From contig JAFTWE010000018.1 in assembly GCA_017465465.1 (NCBI GenBank), positions 154,645-218,644 on the forward strand: DNA of 64,000 bases, written 5' to 3'. This document shows positions 24,524 to 34,322 of this stretch, in pieces (within the stretch, counting starts at the first letter, position 1; every line of letters starts with the position of its first letter). This DNA comes from Clostridia bacterium (GTDB lineage Bacteria > Bacillota > Clostridia > Oscillospirales > Acutalibacteraceae). The translations under genes were made by a program, and so were the position numbers. The notes beneath the pieces are model-generated. The model did not search any database. It had not been told where the DNA came from and saw only the letters and a list, made by a program, of their open reading frames with translations.

Positions 24524-25528
24524 TTAATACCAAATCCAACCGAAAAGCAGGATTACTATTATCCATTGCCACCAGACATATCTGACCTCAACGGTTGCGG
24601 TGTCGGTTGCAACATTGCCGTATTCATCTGTTACTGTTACGGTAATTTCTGCACTGCCCTTACCTGCGGCATAAATCTCACCGTTTTCATCCACATAAGC
24701 AATATCGGAATCTGACGACGAGTAAGTAACGGTATATTCAACGCCGCTGTCGGCAACAATTTCAGGGATTATTTCTGCTGATGATTTGTATTGAAGAGAA
24801 ATATCATCAACGGCAACTGATTGAACTGAGCCGAATTTCGGGATAAGCTCAGTATCAATAACAGCAGTGCAAACACCGCAAGTAAGCTGCTTTGAACCGT
24901 CTTTGAGTGAAGTTGGAGGAACGGTAATCTCCCATTCACCGGGGGTATGACCTGTTTCATCAACATAATCACCAATATAGCTGTCACCGCAAGGGCAAGT
25001 GTAGGTTGTGTAGCCCTTTTGGGTGCAGGTCGGGTCGGTTACAGCAGACGAATAACGGTGTTCAAAGCCTGAAACATTGTTTGTAATTTCAGGTTCAACA
25101 TCAATGTTTTTACCGTCTGTAACACAACAGGCTGTTGCTTTAACATTGAAGCTGTAAGAATCATCAGTAACCTCTAAAGTAACAACAGCAAGATTACCGG
25201 GAGCAATACCGTCATAAGAAATCATAGCAATGTTATTTGTTTTGGATGATGGGTTGCATACAAACAAAACATCACTGTCGGTAGGGAAACTGCCTTTTTC
25301 AATGAATTTGCATACAAGACCGCTCATTTCAAAAGCTAAATCAATGCTGTTAAAAGTGCCGCTTGTCAGGTCTATAGCGGCGGTGATTGTATTGCCCTCT
25401 TTGCTGAGTTGGGTAACATCAATAACACAGTTCGGTGAATTAGCGGCAAAAACTGTAAAGGGTATCGCTGAAACAAGCATTATAAAAACAAGAATTGCTG
25501 ATATAATTTTACTAAAACGAGTTTTCAT
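24524..25528 (-). CDS. Secreted cohesin-like/Big2-domain surface protein
   Basis: 334 residues. A signal peptide (MKTRFSK, then a hydrophobic run ending TVFAA at about 30) leads to a cohesin-like beta domain (about 33-150, with NCVIDVTQL and LAVVTLEVTDDSYSF). A Cys-rich strand, CTQKGYTTYTCPCGDSY, resembles short repeats of clostridial surface proteins. A Big2-type Ig domain follows (about 230-315; YSSSDSDIAYVDENG, AAGKGSAEITVTV). The extreme C-terminus, WWQWIIVILLFGWIWY, is hydrophobic and would serve as a membrane anchor; no LPxTG or S-layer motif is seen. No dockerin partner lies in the window. GGAGG precedes the ATG. Confidence 0.8.
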   Translation of the reverse strand: MKTRFSKIISAILVFIMLVSAIPFTVFAANSPNCVIDVTQLSKEGNTITAAIDLTSGTFNSIDLAFEMSGLVCKFIEKGSFPTDSDVLFVCNPSSKTNNIAMISYDGIAPGNLAVVTLEVTDDSYSFNVKATACCVTDGKNIDVEPEITNNVSGFEHRYSSAVTDPTCTQKGYTTYTCPCGDSYIGDYVDETGHTPGEWEITVPPTSLKDGSKQLTCGVCTAVIDTELIPKFGSVQSVAVDDISLQYKSSAEIIPEIVADSGVEYTVTYSSSDSDIAYVDENGEIYAAGKGSAEITVTVTDEYGNVATDTATVEVRYVWWQWIIVILLFGWIWY

Positions 25529-25631
25529 AAGAGCTCCCTCCTTACAAAACCATTATAAGCTGATATTAAAAAATGTCAATACTAAAGTGATATGCAATTA
25601 TCAATTTTAGTCTGCGAGGTTGACGGAAGAT

Positions 25632-25661
25632 TGTTTTCGGCGGGCACAGAAACCCGCCATT
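25632..25661. repeat. GC-rich hairpin block related to 24219-24252
   Basis: TTTTCGGCGGGCACAGAAAC and the following CCGCC form GGCGGG/CCCGCC around a short loop. The block lies past the addA stop and might aid termination, but the T run is poor. Confidence 0.5.
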
Positions 25662-25666
25662 ACTTG

Positions 25667-28600
25667 TCAGAGTTTCAGTATTTCACCAAGATGCAAGGAA
25701 TAAATCAGAGTGCAGTCAACGGATATGCCTGTGCATTCTTTCAAAGCACGCTCATACATTTTAAGCTGGCTGCAGTAGCGGTTTTTAAGCTCTTCAACTT
25801 CCTTGACCTTATCGGTTTTATAATCTACTATTACCCACTTTTCATCACGCAAAAATGCACAGTCAATATAGCCCTGCACCACTATGGGTTCCTCTGCCGA
25901 TTCGTTACAGATATCGGGATAAATCTCTTTTGCAGGAACGGTAAAGGTCACCTTTTTTTCTCTTAACAGAGTGGTAGATTGAGATATTTCCTTTGCAATA
26001 TCACTTTCAAAAAAGCGTGAAAGCGAATTGTAATCAAGGACCTTTTCTTCATCCCTTGAAAGCTTATTGTTTTCAACCATCAAGGATGCCTGCTGACGGA
26101 CATCGAGATTTTTGGAATAATCGTAAAATTCCATAAACTTATGAACAGCAGTACCCTTTGAGGCAGAGCTCATTGAGTCTTTTAAAACAAAATCAGGCTT
26201 TGATGAAGCAAAGTATTTCATACTGTCTTCACTTTTTTCAAGCTGAGAGGGAGAAACCTTTGCAACTATGTCTGAAAGATTTCCGTAAGGATAAGAATAG
26301 CTAAGACGCTTTTCTAAAAGAGCTAACAGTTCTTCGTTCACGGTTGCCGTTACCTCCTGAGATTGTGATTCAATGCCGTCAACGGTATCATCGTGCTTTA
26401 CTACAGACAATCGGGATTCACATTCCAGATTGCCGTAAGGCATTGTACCCATTGGCATCATAAAATCAGGATGCCTTATACTTGAAAGAAGCAACCAATC
26501 ACCGATTGACTTTGAAGAAAGAACCTTATAAGGGTGAAGCTTGCTGTTTTTAGTTAAAGATGATGAAAGGTTTAACAGCTTCTTTTCCGGATTATCTTCA
26601 CGCAAAATGCACACAAGCTGTTCCTTGGCTCTTGTGAGGGCAACATATAAAACTCGCAGCTCCTCGGAGCGTTCAGAACGCTCTTGCGCAAGCTGAACAG
26701 CCTTCTGAGGTAAGGTATCAAAGCGGCGGTATGAGTCAATTCGCCTGAAAGCAATACCGTCAATCGGGTGAAAAGAAACATTATTTTTAAGGTATTCATC
26801 ATTAAATTTTGCACAGCAATCTGCAAGAATACACACAGGGAACTCCAGACCCTTGCTTTTATGAATACTCATTATTCTGACAACATTAGCAGACTCGGAA
26901 ATTTCATTAGCAATTTCCATATCTCCCCGCTGTTTTTCTACCCTGTCAATAAAACGGAGAAATCCTGAAATACCGATATGGCCCGCCTGCTCATACTTTT
27001 CTGCATAATCAAGGAGCAAAGCAAGGTTAGCGCGGCGTTGAGAACCGTTTGGCATTGCACAAACCAAAGCATCATACCCTGTTACATCATAAAGCTCGCG
27101 TACAAAATCTCCTGCACCGAGAGTTGCACTAAGGGTGCGAAGAGTGTGAAGGCATCTGAGAAAATCACGGCATTTTTTACTGCCCTTTTCAGCCGCGGCA
27201 GTTACACAGGAATAATATGATGTTTTTCTGCTGTCTATTCTGTAGTTAGCCAAATCATCGGGAGTAAAGCCAAACGCAGGCGACAGCATTGCGGTTATTA
27301 GCGGAATATCCTGCTGAGGATTATCCACAGCTCGCATAAGCGCTAAAACCGTTTTTATTTCCGTAGCATCAAAGAAGCCGTTACGGCTGGAAATATGGCA
27401 AGGTACTCCCCTTTCATTGAGCACAGATGAATAAATCTCAGCTTTGTTTTTGGTGGAACGAAGAAGGATACAAAAGTCCCTGTATTCCGCTTTACGCTGA
27501 ATATCTCCGTCTTTAACAGTAAGACCGCTGTCAATGGCATTCTGAATGTAATCAGCAATATACTCAGCCTCAAAGCTTCTGCTGACTTTTGATACCGGGT
27601 CAGAAATTATATGAAGCTCGGCATCTGGGAAAGCTTTTGGCTCATATTGCGCTCTTGATTTCAGAGCTTCACTTTCATCATAATCAAGCTCCCCTGCCTT
27701 TTCACTCATAAGCTGTTCAAAAATGAAATTGACATAATCAGTAACACCCTTACGGCTTCTGAAATTAAAATCAAAATTTATTCTTGCAGGATAATTGCCG
27801 TCAACATAAGGCTCAAGGGCCTTTCTTCTGTTTAAAAAGATGCTTGGCATTGCCTGACGGAAACGGTAAATGCTTTGCTTAACATCACCAACCATAAAGA
27901 GGTTGCTTTCGTTATCAGAAACAGCTTTAAAAAGCATATTCTGGGTTTCATTGATATCCTGAAATTCGTCAATGAGAATTTCGTCAAACTGCTGTGAAAC
28001 AGCATAAGCAAGAGGAGTTTTCACAGGATTGCCGTTTTCGTCAACGTCCTCAACAAGCAGCTTTACGGTGTAATCCACAACATCGCTGAAATCAACACCG
28101 TTTGATGCACTTTTAAGAGCGGAAAACTCCTTTGCAAACTCTTTTACAAGCTCAACAAGCTTTTTGACAACGGGAAGCATAAATTCAATATCTTCTTTAA
28201 ATTCATCCTCGTTGCAACGAAGAAGCTTGGGAAGTCTTTTAGTCATTATTTCAACCACTTCAGCTTTGATTGCCTTAGCACGCGGACCGTAGGTTGTTTC
28301 TTTACGGGCTATAACACCCGACTTAAACTTACCTGCATAATCGCAGATTTCTTCCCAATTTCCACCGTCAAGAACGGCAATAAAGCCGTTAAAATATTCT
28401 TCATATTCTCTGAAAAGCGGTGCAAATTTAACGGCACCTTCAGGGTCGTCATATTCAATGGCATCAATGGCACTTTTTGATTGATTAAGGCAATAATCTG
28501 CCATATCCTTGATATATTCAATAACAGTTTTACCCCAAGGGCTGTTGCCGATATCTGAAGAGGTTTCATAAGGGGTAACAAGGGAATCCAACCATTTATC

Positions 28601-29161
28601 AGAAAACGGAAAAGCCCTTGAATTTTCATAAAGTGAAGTGATAATTGAGCTGAGCTTTGAATCATCGCCTGAGGTTACAAATAAATCAAGCAAGCGGCGA
28701 AACGGTTCGCTGTTTTCTTTATATGCTCGCTCAATTACAATATCTGCGGCATCGCTTTGCATTAAATCAAGCTGGGTTTGCTCAAGGAGCTTAAAATCGG
28801 GTGAAATTCCCAGCTGCTGAAAATTCTCTCTTACAAGCTCTCCGCAAAAGCTGTCAATAGTGCTGATATGAGCAAAGGGAAGCATCATTCTCTGACGGAG
28901 AAGATGCTCATTCTGCGGGTCTTGCTCCAATCGTTTTTCAATGGCTGAGGCAATTTTCTCTCTCATCTGAGCGGTTGCGGCTTTGGTAAAGGTTACAATA
29001 AGAAGCCTGTCAGCAGAACAAGGATTTTCTTTATCCTCAAGGCGGCGGATAACCCTTTCAACAAGAACGGTGGTTTTGCCTGAGCCTGCCGCCGCAGATA
29101 CAAGAATAGTACCGCCTCGGGAATCAATGGCCTGCTGTTGTTCTTTAGTCCATTGTGGCAT
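25667..29161 (-). CDS. addA: ATP-dependent helicase/nuclease subunit A
   Basis: 1164 residues. AddA is the UvrD-like 3'-5' helicase and nuclease of the AddAB complex, which resects double-strand breaks for RecA loading. Walker A is SAAAGSGKTT near residue 20, the helicase motif II region reads ILIDEFQDINETQ near residue 400, GDVKQSIYRFR follows, and SIHKSKGLEFPV marks motif V. The C-terminal nuclease carries VIVDYKTDK. ATG 29161 overlaps the addB stop (29145), indicating coupled translation. A GTGAAGAAA spacer and weak GACGG site precede it. Confidence 0.97.
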   Translation of the reverse strand: MPQWTKEQQQAIDSRGGTILVSAAAGSGKTTVLVERVIRRLEDKENPCSADRLLIVTFTKAATAQMREKIASAIEKRLEQDPQNEHLLRQRMMLPFAHISTIDSFCGELVRENFQQLGISPDFKLLEQTQLDLMQSDAADIVIERAYKENSEPFRRLLDLFVTSGDDSKLSSIITSLYENSRAFPFSDKWLDSLVTPYETSSDIGNSPWGKTVIEYIKDMADYCLNQSKSAIDAIEYDDPEGAVKFAPLFREYEEYFNGFIAVLDGGNWEEICDYAGKFKSGVIARKETTYGPRAKAIKAEVVEIMTKRLPKLLRCNEDEFKEDIEFMLPVVKKLVELVKEFAKEFSALKSASNGVDFSDVVDYTVKLLVEDVDENGNPVKTPLAYAVSQQFDEILIDEFQDINETQNMLFKAVSDNESNLFMVGDVKQSIYRFRQAMPSIFLNRRKALEPYVDGNYPARINFDFNFRSRKGVTDYVNFIFEQLMSEKAGELDYDESEALKSRAQYEPKAFPDAELHIISDPVSKVSRSFEAEYIADYIQNAIDSGLTVKDGDIQRKAEYRDFCILLRSTKNKAEIYSSVLNERGVPCHISSRNGFFDATEIKTVLALMRAVDNPQQDIPLITAMLSPAFGFTPDDLANYRIDSRKTSYYSCVTAAAEKGSKKCRDFLRCLHTLRTLSATLGAGDFVRELYDVTGYDALVCAMPNGSQRRANLALLLDYAEKYEQAGHIGISGFLRFIDRVEKQRGDMEIANEISESANVVRIMSIHKSKGLEFPVCILADCCAKFNDEYLKNNVSFHPIDGIAFRRIDSYRRFDTLPQKAVQLAQERSERSEELRVLYVALTRAKEQLVCILREDNPEKKLLNLSSSLTKNSKLHPYKVLSSKSIGDWLLLSSIRHPDFMMPMGTMPYGNLECESRLSVVKHDDTVDGIESQSQEVTATVNEELLALLEKRLSYSYPYGNLSDIVAKVSPSQLEKSEDSMKYFASSKPDFVLKDSMSSASKGTAVHKFMEFYDYSKNLDVRQQASLMVENNKLSRDEEKVLDYNSLSRFFESDIAKEISQSTTLLREKKVTFTVPAKEIYPDICNESAEEPIVVQGYIDCAFLRDEKWVIVDYKTDKVKEVEELKNRYCSQLKMYERALKECTGISVDCTLIYSLHLGEILKL

Positions 29162-32100
29162 TTTCTTCACCGTCCTCACTCAACAAAAGCTTAAAGCAAT
29201 CTGCATCTGAAAGCTTTTCAATTTCTTTTCTTTGGTCGTCAGGCTCAAATCCGCAGACCGTTTTATAATCACAATATTTGCAAGCGTCTGTGTATGCACT
29301 TGTACTGCTCGCACTGAAAACAGGCTCAGCCTTGATTTTTCCATTGTGCAAGCAATCGCCCATTTCTCTTAAAATATCTTCAACCTTATCGCTTAAAAGG
29401 CTCATTTCTTTAAAGCCTATAAGACTGCCGCTGAAAGCACATTTCTTCTCGTCATATTTAACGGGAATAAACATACCTGATTTGTTGTTATCCATGCCGA
29501 TAATAACCCTTGAATCATCAAGCACCATACCATTCATACGGCAGTCCTTCATCTGCTGATTAAGGATTTCTTCATCAGTTGCATCTCGGCCTAAATCGGT
29601 TACCGTTGCTTTGACGGGCATATACAGAATACCTGCAGGAGAAATGTTTTCATACTTACCTGTTCCGTTTTTCCAGATAGCAAAAAGGTAAATCAGCATC
29701 TGCATATTAAGGCCATAGAAAACATCACTGAGCTGAAAATTCTTGCCGCCTGATTTATAGTCCACTACCCTGACGAACTTTTTATCATCAAGAGTCATCA
29801 TATCCACCCTGTCAACAGAGCCTTTGAGCTTAAGTGAGCCTCCGTCAGAAAGCTCAATAACAAGGGGCTTTACCTCGCTGTCGTTATCAATGGGAAGCTC
29901 AAAATCAACAGGAACAAAGTCACTGACAGAAAACTCTTTTATAAGCCTTTTGGCAACAGCGCATACGGTTTTGCCAAGGCTCATATAAAGATAATTAAAT
30001 CTCTCGCTATGCTCCTCACCTGCGCTCATATTCATTTTAAAATAGTTTTCGAGAAGCTCTAAAACAATCTTATCAATTTTTTCGTCAGACATTTTACAAA
30101 GAGCTTCACTGCCGTAAGCTTTGATTATATTTTCAAGAACATAGTGAATAATTGTTCCCTTTTGCATCGGGTCAAGCTCAGCAACCTTGGCAGGCTTTGC
30201 CTGGATACCGTATTTACAAAAATATTCAAAGGGACATTTAAAATAAGTTTCGACCCTTGTGGCTGACATATACATATCGCGCCCGAAGAGCTTTTGAGCA
30301 ACAGCTTTATCCTCAATAGAGAATTCTTTTTTATCTGCCGCACGCTTCAGGGCTTTGAGGCGGTCCTTTGAGGCTGAATCATTTTTAAAATACTCTTTAA
30401 GAGTGGCAACAACGCTGTCAGGGTTACGCCAACCCTTTGCCATAACCTCAAAAGAAGCTTTTTTGCTTCTTAAAAGCTCTGTTTTTTCAATCAGAGCAGT
30501 ATCTACGGTTTTCACATCGGGGAAGATTTTTTTAATCTGAGAAATCAATTCAGAGGGTGCAAGCTCAGCGCCTGAAAGATTCTTTGCACAGTATGACAAA
30601 TAAAGCTTATCCGTTGCTCCGCACAAGGTTTTATAGGAGATAAACCGTTCCTCCGTAACATCCTCTTCGGCTTCCTGACCCAAATCAATTCCGAACAATT
30701 TGAGCTGTTCTCTTTCGTTTCGAGAGAGAACTTTTTTATTAAGCTGAACATAAGGAAAAACCCCGTCGTTGACACCAACGGCAAAAATCACCTTTGGAGA
30801 TGAGGTGAGAACTCTTTCCGCAGAACCGATTAAAACCTCATCAAGTCCGCTTGGCAGCGCACCCATTGTAAAACGAGAAACCATTGTATTAAACAGCTCT
30901 TCAAATCTCTTGGCTGTAAGTGTTGTATTTTTAAGCACTGTGGCAGTATCATCAAGGATTTCTATTAAAATATCCCATATTCTCTCCTGCTCCAGAGCAA
31001 GCTCAATTTCGCCGTTTTCTTTGAGCTCAACGGCAGTCTTTTTGAGATTTTCCGATACATTGAAATCAACGAGCAAGTCATAAACAGCCTGAGCCGCCGA
31101 GCGTCCGTTGATATTTTTAAATTCCGTTCTGAATTTAGAAAGCGGATAAGTAACCGTCTTTCTTGAACGGTTGATTTTTTCAAGAATTTCTGCGTGCTTT
31201 TCAAGCAATTCACAACCCAAGCCGTCAGGGTGTCCCTTAAAATCCTCACACCAACGGGAGCCGTTAATCTTCCACATTACGGCATAATTTTCAAGAGCAG
31301 AAATATCATCCTGAGAAAGATTGGTAAGACCCGTTTTTAAAAGACGCATTACATTTTCTGTGCTGAAGCCGTCACTTGCGATTTTAAGAGCGGCATTCAC
31401 AAAATTTACAAGAGGCTGAGTCATAATCGGCTGACGCTTATCTACAAAAACAGGAACATCAAATTTTTTAAGTGCTGATTTAATTCCTGATTCATATTCT
31501 GAGCTGTTACGGCCGATTACGGCTATATCGCGGCAACGGTATCCGTTTTCACTGATAAGCCTTTTAACATTTGAGGCAACATAGTCACACTCCGCAAGGA
31601 AATTTTCTGCCCTGCAGATTTCTATATCATTTACTTCATTTTCATATTTCTGAGGAACTATTGAATAAAGCTCCTTTTCAAGGTGAGCGAGCTCAGAAGA
31701 AGTGTAATAATCACTTTTTTCAACTTCAATAACATCAACTGCAGGCATTGAGCATTTTTCATTAAGAGAGTAAAGCTTGCGAGCCGTTCTGCGGGTATGG
31801 GCAAAAACACTGTGCTTTTCAAAAAGCCCTGACACCTTATCGGTGCAAACAGTTATATAAACATCCTTTGCTCTTGGTAGTATATCGCCAAGAAGGACAG
31901 TTTCCTGGGCGGTATAACCGCGGAAGCCGTCAATAAAAACAGTTTTACCGTTAAACCAATCAATCTTATCAATTACTGAATGTAACCTGTCAAGGGAAGT
32001 TTCATCGTCAAACCAGCTCTGCTGTAAAAGAGCAGTATATGCCCTTGATATCAACGAAAGCTCGGAAACCTTGCTTTTAAGCACTCCGTCTGACATTTCT

Positions 32101-32525
32101 TCACAGGAATTATATAAATCATCGGGTGAAACGGCACACTGGCGGAATTCTTTAATCATACCCATCATTTCAGTAATGAAGCCTTGGGTATATTTTGACT
32201 TTGAATAAAGGTTCAGCTTATCACTTACCTGCTCGAGGGCAAGTGACATAAGGACAGCTCTTACACTGTCATCAATTTCAGGCATATCGGCACTGTCAAA
32301 CATTTTAAGCAAATGCTTTGCAAGAAAAGTAAAGCTGAAAACGCTGACCTTATCTGCCTTTAACGGGCCCATTTTTGTTACAATATTCTTCTCTGTTTCA
32401 AAGGAATACTGCTCAGGTACAAGCAAGAGAATATCCTTTTCCCCTAAGTCGATAAGCTTTTCAATTTCAGAATAAATTTTTTGAGTTTTACCGCATCCGA
32501 TACGGCCGATTACCAAATGAAGCAC
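29145..32525 (-). CDS. addB: ATP-dependent helicase/nuclease subunit B
   Basis: 1126 residues. AddB provides Chi recognition and the second nuclease. An N-terminal Walker A is GRIGCGKTQK (about residue 8). The C-terminal nuclease has VVDYKSGGKNFQ, and the iron-sulfur cluster ligands are seen as CPFEYFC plus CKYCDYKTVC near the end. It starts with GTG at 32525 behind GAGGTGATTTT. Divergent from the A-C-T operon across a 250-base gap. Normal length for Firmicutes. Confidence 0.96.
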   Translation of the reverse strand: MLHLVIGRIGCGKTQKIYSEIEKLIDLGEKDILLLVPEQYSFETEKNIVTKMGPLKADKVSVFSFTFLAKHLLKMFDSADMPEIDDSVRAVLMSLALEQVSDKLNLYSKSKYTQGFITEMMGMIKEFRQCAVSPDDLYNSCEEMSDGVLKSKVSELSLISRAYTALLQQSWFDDETSLDRLHSVIDKIDWFNGKTVFIDGFRGYTAQETVLLGDILPRAKDVYITVCTDKVSGLFEKHSVFAHTRRTARKLYSLNEKCSMPAVDVIEVEKSDYYTSSELAHLEKELYSIVPQKYENEVNDIEICRAENFLAECDYVASNVKRLISENGYRCRDIAVIGRNSSEYESGIKSALKKFDVPVFVDKRQPIMTQPLVNFVNAALKIASDGFSTENVMRLLKTGLTNLSQDDISALENYAVMWKINGSRWCEDFKGHPDGLGCELLEKHAEILEKINRSRKTVTYPLSKFRTEFKNINGRSAAQAVYDLLVDFNVSENLKKTAVELKENGEIELALEQERIWDILIEILDDTATVLKNTTLTAKRFEELFNTMVSRFTMGALPSGLDEVLIGSAERVLTSSPKVIFAVGVNDGVFPYVQLNKKVLSRNEREQLKLFGIDLGQEAEEDVTEERFISYKTLCGATDKLYLSYCAKNLSGAELAPSELISQIKKIFPDVKTVDTALIEKTELLRSKKASFEVMAKGWRNPDSVVATLKEYFKNDSASKDRLKALKRAADKKEFSIEDKAVAQKLFGRDMYMSATRVETYFKCPFEYFCKYGIQAKPAKVAELDPMQKGTIIHYVLENIIKAYGSEALCKMSDEKIDKIVLELLENYFKMNMSAGEEHSERFNYLYMSLGKTVCAVAKRLIKEFSVSDFVPVDFELPIDNDSEVKPLVIELSDGGSLKLKGSVDRVDMMTLDDKKFVRVVDYKSGGKNFQLSDVFYGLNMQMLIYLFAIWKNGTGKYENISPAGILYMPVKATVTDLGRDATDEEILNQQMKDCRMNGMVLDDSRVIIGMDNNKSGMFIPVKYDEKKCAFSGSLIGFKEMSLLSDKVEDILREMGDCLHNGKIKAEPVFSASSTSAYTDACKYCDYKTVCGFEPDDQRKEIEKLSDADCFKLLLSEDGEENATMD

Positions 32526-32545
32526 AAAATCACCTCGATGAGAAG

Positions 32546-32574
32546 ATTATATCAAATAAGCGTAAATTTATCAA
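32546..32574 (-). promoter_or_regulatory. SigA-type promoter of addBA
   Basis: TTGATA, 17-base spacer, TATAAT on the minus strand, about 20 bases upstream of the GTG. Confidence 0.82.
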
Positions 32575-32652
32575 CTGCCGATGTACCAAAAACAGGTCCG
32601 ACAGTTTATATTTCTTAAAACAAAAATTCGTCAAAATAAATTGAAAAATCCG

Positions 32653-32675
32653 CGACACTATTTTAAAATGTGTCG
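32653..32675. promoter_or_regulatory. 23-bp palindrome upstream of the A-C-T operon promoter
   Basis: CGACAC and GTGTCG arms enclose ATTTTAAAAT, so almost the entire 23 bases are symmetric. It lies 20 bases upstream of the -35 and has no T run on either strand appropriate for a terminator. A dimeric regulator site (TetR or MarR type) is plausible. Confidence 0.6.
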
Positions 32676-32694
32676 TTTATCAAACATTTCTCGA

Positions 32695-32723
32695 TTGACA
32701 AGTATATTTAAATATAATATAAT
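32695..32723 (+). promoter_or_regulatory. Consensus SigA promoter of the A-C-T operon
   Basis: TTGACA, 17-base spacer, TATAAT. The predicted start is about 45 bases before the GTG at 32776. Confidence 0.87.
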
Positions 32724-32775
32724 AAAACCTGTTGTAATGTAAATTTGACTTATTTAATTAAAAGGAAGTGACAGA

Positions 32776-34320
32776 GTGAAGCCACAGCTTTTAACTGTTA
32801 AAGACCTTGTAAATTATTCAGCTGATAAATACGGCGATAATGTTTTTTGCAGATTCTTAAGAGATGATGAAATGTATACCAAATCTTTTAAAGAATTCCG
32901 CGAAGACTGCCTTGCCGTAAGCAGATATATTAAAACAAAAAAAGAAGATAAAATGCACATTGCTTTTATAGGCAAAACCAACTATGAATACATAGCCTGC
33001 CTTACCGGTATGATTTTTAGCGGCAATGTGGTTGTACCCTTTGCGCCGGACATCAGCATTGACGAGGCTTGCACCCTTTTCAGAGACGCTGATATAGAAA
33101 TGCTTTTTTGCGAAGAGGAATTTATTCCCACAGCGGAAGAGATTTGCAACAGATATGACGGAATAAGAAAAATCGTTTCATTGGGAGACTGGCATTGGTT
33201 TGAAAACATATTTAAAAAGTATTCTTCCGATTCAGAGTTTGCTCCCCTTTCTGATATTGAAATCGACCCTTATGGCTGTTCTCTCATAATTTACACTTCA
33301 GGCACAACAGGTGAAAGAAAAGGCGTTATGCTTTCAAACAACAATCTTGCTGCTAACTCCAGCTATGATGCTTACAAGGCAGACGACGGTGATGTTACAC
33401 TTTCATTGTTACCTATGCACCATGTTTTTTGTTACGCCTGCGATGTACTCAAAAGCCTTTATGACGGCAATGAGGTTTGCCTCAACGGTGCACTTATTAA
33501 CCTTTATAAAAATTTGCTTATATTTGAGCCTACAAATGCAAGAATTGTTCCTCTGCTTTGCAAGGCAATTCTTACAAGGATTAAAATTTCTGAGCGAAAG
33601 CACCCCGAGCTTACCCCAAGAGAGGCCGCTGAGCTTGTGGTTGGCAAAAGGCTCAGAAAGCTTATTGCCGGCAGTGCATTTTTAAGCTCATCAATTATTG
33701 ACGGATTTGAAAGATACGGCATCACAGCCCGACAGGGTTACGGAATGAGTGAATGCAGCCCGAGAATTACCACATCTGACTTTTCAGAGAGGCATAAGTA
33801 TTCTAACGGCGCGCTTATCGGTGTGGATGACGTAAGAACTGTTGAAGGTGAAATTCAGGTAAAAGGCCCGTCGGTTATGCTCGGTTATTACAAAAAGCCT
33901 GAAAGAACTGCAGAAGCTTTTACCGAAGACGGTTATCTTCACACAGGCGACCTTGGTTACATTGAGGACAAGCATATTTACCTTGTGGGAAGAAAGAAAA
34001 ATCTTATAATTCTCTCAAACGGTGAAAATATCTCTCCTGAAGAAATCGAAAACAAGTTTATTGATGACGGCATAATCAAGGAGATTATAGTTTACGCCGA
34101 AGATGACAGCATTGTTGCTGAAATTTACCCCGATGAGTTAGTGGTTGACGGTATGAACTTTGACGATGTTCGCGACCAGATTGACAAAATCGTTGACAGA
34201 GTCAATTCAGATATAAAAACCGACAGACAAATCAGCACATTTAAAATAAGAGAAAAGCCCTTTGAAAGAACTTCAACAGGTAAAATCAAACGTGCACAAT
34301 TCAATTATTCGGAGGATTAA
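32776..34320 (+). CDS. Stand-alone adenylation enzyme (acyl-CoA synthetase/NRPS A-domain-like)
   Basis: 514 residues of the ANL superfamily. The ATP-binding loop is YTSGTTGERKGVMLS (about 175), the A5 region is QGYGMSECSP (about 315), A7/A8 are YLHTGDLGY and LVGRKKNLIILSNGENISPEE (split by family motifs GRKKN and NGENISP), and the C-terminal catalytic Lys is in FERTSTGKIKR (about 503). It activates a carboxylate as adenylate; fatty acid and amino acid are both possible. The GTG start follows AAAGGAAGTG. It is two bases from the condensation gene and in the same operon as a carrier protein, so its natural acceptor is probably that carrier's phosphopantetheine rather than free CoA. Confidence 0.9.
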   Translation: MKPQLLTVKDLVNYSADKYGDNVFCRFLRDDEMYTKSFKEFREDCLAVSRYIKTKKEDKMHIAFIGKTNYEYIACLTGMIFSGNVVVPFAPDISIDEACTLFRDADIEMLFCEEEFIPTAEEICNRYDGIRKIVSLGDWHWFENIFKKYSSDSEFAPLSDIEIDPYGCSLIIYTSGTTGERKGVMLSNNNLAANSSYDAYKADDGDVTLSLLPMHHVFCYACDVLKSLYDGNEVCLNGALINLYKNLLIFEPTNARIVPLLCKAILTRIKISERKHPELTPREAAELVVGKRLRKLIAGSAFLSSSIIDGFERYGITARQGYGMSECSPRITTSDFSERHKYSNGALIGVDDVRTVEGEIQVKGPSVMLGYYKKPERTAEAFTEDGYLHTGDLGYIEDKHIYLVGRKKNLIILSNGENISPEEIENKFIDDGIIKEIIVYAEDDSIVAEIYPDELVVDGMNFDDVRDQIDKIVDRVNSDIKTDRQISTFKIREKPFERTSTGKIKRAQFNYSED

Positions 34321-34322
34321 AA

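Noticed and set aside
32653..32675. Terminator of addB or of an upstream transcript
   Set aside because: No suitable T run follows on either strand, and no gene ends there.
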